Below are positions 15,601 to 19,891 of a DNA stretch of 19,891 nt, piece after piece. The notes below the pieces were generated by a model, which was not told the origin of the DNA, did not search any database, and worked only from the letters and a program-made list of their open reading frames with translations. Location of the stretch: contig NZ_CAMLOV010000102.1 in assembly GCF_946481715.1 (NCBI RefSeq), positions 1 to 19,891 of the forward strand, read 5' to 3'. Position numbers and translations under genes: made by a program. This DNA is from an uncultured Mucilaginibacter sp. (GTDB taxonomy: Bacteria; Bacteroidota; Bacteroidia; Sphingobacteriales; Sphingobacteriaceae). How positions within the stretch are numbered: the first letter of the stretch is position 1; each line of letters begins with the position of its first letter.

Positions 15601-15684
15601 TTCACCCCAGGCTTCTAATTCCACAAAACTTAAATAATCGGCAATTTCTTTCCCTACCTGGCGCGAGAATGACGGGTTGGGCAA
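12643..15684 (-). CDS. Reverse transcriptase fused to C-terminal nitrilase domain (DRT type 1-like defence protein)
   Basis: 1013 residues. RT domain about 60-350: motif A LLSLDIKDYFHSV (D160), motif B-like LPIGLLSSGILGN (226-238), motif C YVDD (260-263; D262, D263), so polymerase catalysis should be possible. Residues about 350-715 are helical without a recognised domain, as in UG/Abi RTs, where a helical repeat region replaces the usual thumb. Residues about 722-965 form a nitrilase-fold domain with candidate triad E775 (FVLPE), K836 (IRLKNHY) and C881 (VYNCFEL), at family-like spacing. RT-nitrilase fusions are known among defence-associated RTs (UG1/DRT type 1 group, from memory). No maturase, retron or DGR parts are seen. 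The start is unsure: TTG 15684 with a GC-rich N-terminus, or GTG 15624 at residue 21; a stop (TAG, 15708) closes the frame and no ATG lies in the first 145 codons. Confidence 0.92.
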   Translation of the reverse strand: MPNPSFSRQVGKEIADYLSFVELEAWGENLDDAIDLRTTPKSFKKKSPTIVTNFNNDQNPKLSRANFFIDASVEVHLVTVLWLTKVGHILSKDIVGENYAYKLELYKEDGDEYESFKPVVNGLRLYKPYFIQYQKWRDEAIHKAQMLLDDGKNVVLLSLDIKDYFHSVKVDLEQIRGYVLNQILFEEEDSQVDRLFDLLIAIHNNYTDKLKKVKIIPKLSYDESILPIGLLSSGILGNYYLRDFDEEIKDKLNPAYYGRYVDDLLFVFSNVKIEHDAIYPINDFLIKYFVNREILEYHNLPELDPTLVEYSSTEKPYYKNPDISEMDEIEFSQIVLRAGELKFHLLSKPDLIIQSKKVILQFFDHKESSAIINKFKNNLEKNRSEYRFLPDEDEVDSEFDEEAFSLHYNDSINKLRSIKEFSEDKYGASKYLANKIFASSFSDEKPDKKTNKQILTFFKGDVGLAFHTLWEKVATYFIINDQPKELFKFYKQISTSIDAIDVASYEDSKRSKKISQLIKKDLHCYLQIAIATPLALNPNFFNSKWQKDFEVIYDKIFDIALNVRSSNMYRHFLLPISALNFTKYASDTHNNLVKVNLVNVLPGNYALDDRLKLLAPRYVGFHEINILEIYHTVSQIDSYKSAQNINQILNNAFSKYWQINNHWKYLKSIEEYESKINQSRNSYFLATDGTVVHETGIKNREDNLKNRTYYVTTHDSYDDSELNKKIAIANIKVDSANVRKSILNSPNTSRERRQELFNLINQVEKEKCNLFVLPETCVPYRWINLLVYQSHRRNIAIVAGLEHWINRNNFAFNFVATILPIQKKHYRTCLIKIRLKNHYSHEEKHVLKGYRLLIPSESPFRSLKRYDLFHWRKIYFSVYNCFELANIDDRGLFKSKVDFIIASEFNKDISYFSDIGGSWVRDIHSFFIQVNSSEFGDSRIIQPSQSVTRNILQIKGGKNSTILVDSIKIKELRDFQLKEYHLQKDDIANKLTDFKPTPPDFDTDNVWTRINNQ

Positions 15685-15788
15685 GCGGGCGAATGCTTCT
15701 CGTGCCTAACCATGCAAAGTGCAGTTTACTTAAAAAACGTATATTTTATTTAAACCTGTATTCACAGCAGGGATTCCGATTATAATCT

Positions 15789-15942
15789 CCACTGCCGCAA
15801 GCCCGATTAGCGTTGTCGGCTGTGCATATCGGTCACCTTGCATACGGGCCACAAGCCGGGGACGCTTGCGGCAGCGGAGTGGGCTCTGCATAGTGGCTAC
15901 CTTGCATACGGGCCACAAGCCGGGGACGCTTGTGGCAGTGGA
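15789..15942. repeat. REP-like palindromic element, 64-bp unit repeated in tandem
   Basis: Two copies of a 44-base core (15835-15878 and 15899-15942) differ at two positions, and similarity continues upstream (15814-15834 against 15878-15898), giving a 64-bp period. Each core holds a hairpin. In copy 2 GCCACAAGC (15912-15920) pairs perfectly with GCTTGTGGC (15928-15936) around a 7-base loop; copy 1 (15848-15856 with 15864-15872) has one mismatch. A further inverted arm, CCACTGCCGCAAGC (15789-15802), can pair with the right half of either copy. This resembles REP/BIME elements mobilised by RAYT transposases; no RAYT gene is present here. Confidence 0.75.
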
Positions 15943-16034
15943 AGTTTAGGGTTAGGATGGCCTGTGGCTCAAAGTGCTACGGTAAAAACACCAACCACGG
16001 GCTGAATAAAGCGACGAGCATCATTTAATAACTT

Positions 16035-16065
16035 TTTGATTTTCAAAAAATTAAAGGTAAGTTTT
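16035..16065 (+). promoter_or_regulatory. Candidate promoter of the CheB-CheR-kinase gene
   Basis: TTTG (16035-16038) is followed after 19 bases by TAAGTTTT (16058-16065), one base from TAnnTTTG. A transcript would carry a leader of about 50 bases before ATG 16125. Confidence 0.4.
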
Positions 16066-16124
16066 ATTTCCTTGCCCTGCCTTGCACAATATTACATCTT
16101 AACCCGTTATTAATTTCTTATTGC

Positions 16125-19100
16125 ATGCTTTTAGCAGAACCCCACCATATTATTGCCATAGGCGCATCCGCGGGTGGTATGGATGAAATTAATTCCTTTT
16201 TTGATCATACGCCCCTTGATGGGGTTTCTTATGTTATCATTCAGCATTTATCGTCAGATTTTAAAAGCCGTATGGTGGAGTTGTTGGCCCGGCATAGCAA
16301 GCTTGTTGTAAAAGAGGCCGAAAATGAGATGCATGTTGTGTGCAACGAAGTTTACCTTATCCCGCACAATAAATTCATGACCATTAACGATGGCACCTTA
16401 TATTTAACCGATAAGGAGAATATCAAAGGCCCGCATTTAACCATCAATAACTTTTTTTTGTCGCTTGCTGCCGATTGCGGTAAAAAAGCTATCGGTATTA
16501 TTCTTTCGGGCCTGGGCAGTGATGGTACCGAAGGTATTAAAGCGATAAAAAAAGCGGGCGGTATGATCATTGCGCGCAACCCCGCAACCTCCGATTTTGG
16601 CAGCATGCCATCAAGCGCCATTGCTACCGGTTTGGTAGATTTTGTTTTAGAACCGGCACTAATGCCCGGCGCGATAGAGGATTATGTTAAAAACGCAGGC
16701 GAACTTTTGATAGACGATAAAGATGATGAAACTAACTTAAAAGCCATTATCGACCTGATCAAGGAAACCTCACCGCTCGATTTTTCTGATTACAAACAAA
16801 CCACCATACTCCGCAGAACCAAGCGGAGGGCATCTTACGGCAATTTTACTTCACTGGCCAATTATCTCAATTATCTTAAGGTAACCCCCGGCGAGGTTGA
16901 GGCGCTTGCTAAAGAATTCCTCATCAGTGTAACGTCGTTTTTCAGGGATAAAGAGGCATTTGAATTTATACAAACAGAAGTATTGCCCGGCATATTACAA
17001 AAGCTTACCCCCGGCGAAGAATTAAAGTTATGGGTTGCAGGCTGTGCTACCGGCGAAGAGGTTTACTCACTGGCCATACTAATAGCCGAACTGCTGAAAG
17101 ATGATGATGAAGGCCATGTAGTGAAAATATTTGCTACTGATATTGATAGCGCCCGCATTATCGCATGCAGGCAAAGGGCTATACAATTCAAATATTGCAA
17201 AAGATGTTTCGCCCGAACGCCTGGGGAAATACTTTAATAAAGAGGGAGACGGATATAGGGTGAATCCGGTTATCCGCAAGATGGTGATATTTGCCCAACA
17301 CGACCTGGTTAAAAATCCACCCTATTGCAATATGCATTTTATCAGTTGCCGCAACCTGCTCATTTATATGACAACCGTGCTGCAAAAGAAGATATTCACC
17401 ATGCTGCTTTTCGGGCTAAAAATGGATGGCTATTTGTTTTTAGGCTCCAGCGAAAACCCGATGCCTATTCTCAAGAACCTGGAAGTGGTTCATAAAAAAT
17501 GGAAGATCTATAAAAATCTCGAAAAAAAGAGAGGGATCAGCTTCGATGTTTTTTCCTTGCCCGATCTTTTGGATATAAAAAGGGTGCCCTCCCGTTCTGC
17601 AATAAATGAGGCCCCTAAAAATGCAAATCCCGCTCTTTCCGAAGCGATGCATACCGCTTTGGCGGCCGGGCTTGGTTATCTGGTGGTTTGTGTGAACGAG
17701 AATAACCAGGTGGTAAACTCCTACGGCGACACTGCAACTTATTTACTCCAAAAGCATTTTACCACCAACCTTACCGAACTTTTACCCAAGCCCCTTGCTA
17801 TTGTATTTAATACGCTAAGCAGCAGTGTATTAAAAGATGGCAAAAGCAGTGCCGTGCAGGGCGTTAAAATTAAACAGGGAAAAAAGGTGTTTAAAGTTAA
17901 CCTTTCTGTTAGTGCCTTAGAAGTTAAAGGCGAACAAAAACTATTGATGGTAACTTTCACCAAAGATAAAACTACCCCCGCCAAGGCAGATGGCGTGTAT
18001 AACGAAACCATTTACCTGGACCAGTACACCCAAAACCTCGAAATTGAGTTAAAAGAGCTGAAGGACAAGCTGCATTTATCCTACGAAAGGCTTGATGCCT
18101 CTAACGAAAACATGCAATCGTTTAACGAGGAGCTGATCTCGGCCAACGAAGAGATGCAGAGCACTAACGAAGAGATGCAATCTGTAAATGAGGAATTGCA
18201 TACCATTAATGCCGACTACCAGTTAAAAAACAAAGAACTGGTTGAAATTAACGAAGACCTGAATAATTATTTCAGGAGCAATGTGAACGGGCAGTTATTT
18301 ATTAATAACGACCTGCAGCTGATGCGGTTTTCGCCGGGTACAACAAAACAGATAAATCTGTTGGACACGGATATTGGCAGGCCGCTGAGCAATATATCTA
18401 CTAATATCAAATTTGAAACGATTATAGATGATATCAGGCAGGTGCTGCATGACGGATCTGTTATCACTAAAGAAATTGAAACTAACAACGGCAAATGGTA
18501 CCAGATCATGACGATGCCCTATTTGCTGGCCGATAATACCAACAGCGGTGCTATCATCACCTTTAATGATATTTCTGAGTTAAAACGCAATGAACTTGAG
18601 ATTGATAAAAAGAACAAAACCCTGCTCCGCATTAATACCGACCTGGACCATTTTATCCACGCAGCCTCGCACGATCTGCTGGCCCCGCTCAGCAATATCG
18701 AAACCAGCATCAACATCATGAATAAGCTGACCTTAACCGATACTAAGTTGATGGATTTTTTGAATATCATTAACGGCTCGGTGAAAAAGTTCCGCGAACT
18801 GATAACCGATATAGCTACGATAGCCAAAGTGGAGAACGATATGATAGCGATGGAAATGGTTGACCTGGATGAAATTATAGATAATATAGAATGGAGCCTC
18901 GAAAATAAGATAACCGCATCGGGCGCTGTAATTACCCGCAACCTGGCAGTTAAGCAGATCCTTTTCTCTAAAAAGAACCTCAGGAGCATTGTTTATAACC
19001 TCATTTCAAACGCTATCAAGTTCAGGAGGGAAGAAAGCCCGGTGATAACCATCATTACCCGGCAAGAGGGTGACGGCGTGGTTTTATCGGTAAAGGATAA

Positions 19101-19326
19101 CGGGAAAGGCATCCCTAAAGGCGGCATCGATAAAATTTTTGATATGTACGGCAGGCTAAACCAGGATGTAGAGGGGCATGGTATAGGGCTGTACCTCGCC
19201 AAAAAAATAGTGAATGCTGCCGGGGGTAAAATTGTTGTAGAAAGCGAGCCGGGAAAAGGTTCTGATTTTATGATCTACCTGAAAATAGAAACCGAGACCC
19301 TGGCCATAACTCCCTTTTTAAACTAA
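16125..19326 (+). pseudogene. CheB-CheR-coiled coil-PAS-histidine kinase hybrid, split by a one-base frameshift
   Basis: Two frames overlap: 16125-17237, and the frame open from 17131 to 19326. Dropping one C from CCC at 17152-17154 joins them into a 1066-residue protein and restores the CheR sequence (…FATDIDSAALSHAGKGLYN). Domains in order: CheB methylesterase (about 8-185) with S15 in GASAGG, H41 in IQHL and D133 in GLGSDG; CheR methyltransferase (about 200-470) with the SAM-binding WVAGCATGEEVYSLA and SCRNLLIYM; a PAS-like stretch; a coiled coil rich in NEEMQS/NEEL repeats; a PAS domain; then HisKA with ASHDLLAPL (H849 of the joined protein), N box NLISNAIKF, G1 DNGKGIP and G2 GHGIGLYLAKK. 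A cytoplasmic signalling kinase with unknown stimulus. The break is either a real inactivating mutation or a sequencing error; all motifs are otherwise preserved, which favours an error or a recent mutation. Confidence 0.88.
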
Positions 19327-19423
19327 TTGAATAAATATCTGGTAAATAAACAATTAAACAGCAAAAACCATAATGCTGGCACTATAATTGGCTATCTGCT
19401 CATGATACTATTCTACCTAATTT

Positions 19424-19789
19424 ATGAGCAAAAAAATATTGGTTTTAGATGATGACGATGATATTTTAGAAGTTGTTTCTTATCTGTTAACCGAAAGTGG
19501 CTATGAGGTGAAAACCTTAAACTGCGGCGACGCCATATTCAACCACATTAAAGATTTTACCCCCGACCTTATTTTAATGGATGTAATGCTTGCCGATATG
19601 GACGGACGCACCATTTGTAAAGAAATAAAGGAAAATCATCTTACCAAATTGTTGCCCGTTATCCTTATCTCAGGCACGCACAATCTTGCTGCGGTGCTTA
19701 ATTTGCCCGGCGCCCCAAATGATTTTATTGCAAAGCCATTTGATGTCGATCAGCTTCTTGATGCCATAAAAAGGCAGTTAGAAGCATAG
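19424..19789 (+). CDS. Single-domain response regulator (receiver only)
   Basis: A 121-residue CheY-like receiver domain with no output domain. The acidic pocket is at 9-12 (LVLDDDDD), the phosphorylated aspartate is D53 in LILMDVML, the switch residue is S83 (ILISGTH, Ser in place of the commoner Thr), and K104 is in FIAKPF. It begins 98 bp after the hybrid kinase, on the same strand, so it is the likely phospho-acceptor of that kinase; being output-less, it should act by protein-protein contact or in a phosphorelay. ATG 19424 is the first start in frame and fits the family. Confidence 0.94.
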   Translation: MSKKILVLDDDDDILEVVSYLLTESGYEVKTLNCGDAIFNHIKDFTPDLILMDVMLADMDGRTICKEIKENHLTKLLPVILISGTHNLAAVLNLPGAPNDFIAKPFDVDQLLDAIKRQLEA

Positions 19790-19891
19790 TAAGCCCTATC
19801 GCTCAGCTGGCCAAGCCCAAATAAGTACTCCCCCAGGCCGAACGTTCAAATCAGCCCCTAATAATGCCAGCATCCAGCTTGCGAAGGCCAT
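19790..19891. other. Window tail with no supported gene
   Basis: No gene, terminator or repeat can be supported. On the minus strand a short frame enters from the window edge and ends in TGA at 19853-19851 (…GLRKLDAGIIRG), which could be the last codons of a gene lying beyond the window; twelve codons are too few to judge. Confidence 0.25.

Larger units (their letters stand above)
15685..16124. other. Intergenic region between divergent RT-nitrilase and CheB-CheR-kinase genes
   Basis: No gene is seen here. 15685-15725 is GC-rich and marks the edge of the AT-rich module. 15726-15760 is AT-rich; TACGTTTT on the minus strand (15741-15734) is a weak -7 candidate for the RT gene. 15789-15942 holds REP-like hairpins in a tandem repeat. 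15943-16030 shows nothing notable. 16031-16124 is AT-rich and carries the candidate promoter of the kinase gene. Confidence 0.6.

Noticed and set aside
12643..15684. Retron, group II intron or diversity-generating retroelement
   Set aside because: There are no maturase or intron features, no msr/msd-like inverted repeats at the expected place, no template/variable repeat pair, and the C-terminal nitrilase domain points to the UG/DRT group.
17131..17154. Independent start of a separate kinase gene at 17131
   Set aside because: The first codons (MLLILIAPAL) are out-of-frame translation of the CheR sequence upstream of the frameshift; the real reading enters this frame at 17155.

Overview
The window looks like chromosomal DNA from a Bacteroidota bacterium, most likely a Sphingobacteriales member of the Mucilaginibacter/Pedobacter type. 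The evidence is promoters of the TAnnTTTG type, few Shine-Dalgarno sites, protein families typical of that phylum (SulP next to beta-carbonic anhydrase, DUF4267, short Crp-like regulators, CheB-CheR-kinase hybrids) and A/G-rich heptamer repeats next to stop codons. The genus is inferred from pattern memory; no search was run.

Layout. 1-1299 (-): beta subunit of a biotin-dependent acyl-CoA carboxylase, cut by the window edge. 1399-5890 (+): a small exported-type protein, a SulP anion transporter, a beta-carbonic anhydrase with its terminator, then a DUF1275 membrane protein and a second paralogous carbonic anhydrase. This forms a bicarbonate uptake and interconversion block beside a bicarbonate-consuming enzyme. 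5937-8030 (-): a small membrane protein and 1-pyrroline-5-carboxylate dehydrogenase (proline catabolism). Heptamer repeats start at the stop codons of carbonic anhydrase 2 and of the dehydrogenase. A 10-bp repeat array and an 11-bp repeat array lie upstream of the dehydrogenase promoter. 8492-10583 (-): VOC protein, DUF4267 membrane protein, Crp/Fnr-type regulator and a secreted hypothetical. 10734-11744 (+): exported protein with a TonB-C-like domain and TPR-like helices.

11998-15684 (-) is the accessory part. It is a compact, strikingly AT-rich two-gene module: a 1013-residue reverse transcriptase fused to a C-terminal nitrilase-fold domain, followed 12 bp later by a small membrane protein with a channel-like, degenerate pore loop. 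RT-nitrilase fusions belong to the defence-associated RT group (DRT type 1-like), so this is most likely an antiphage system. The RT aspartates and the nitrilase Glu-Lys-Cys triad both appear intact. REP-like hairpins, duplicated as a 64-bp tandem unit, lie just upstream of the RT.

16125-19789 (+): a CheB-CheR-coiled coil-PAS-histidine kinase hybrid, broken into two frames by one apparent extra C at 17152-17154, followed by a single-domain response regulator that is its likely partner. No rRNA, tRNA, CRISPR array or insertion sequence was recognised.
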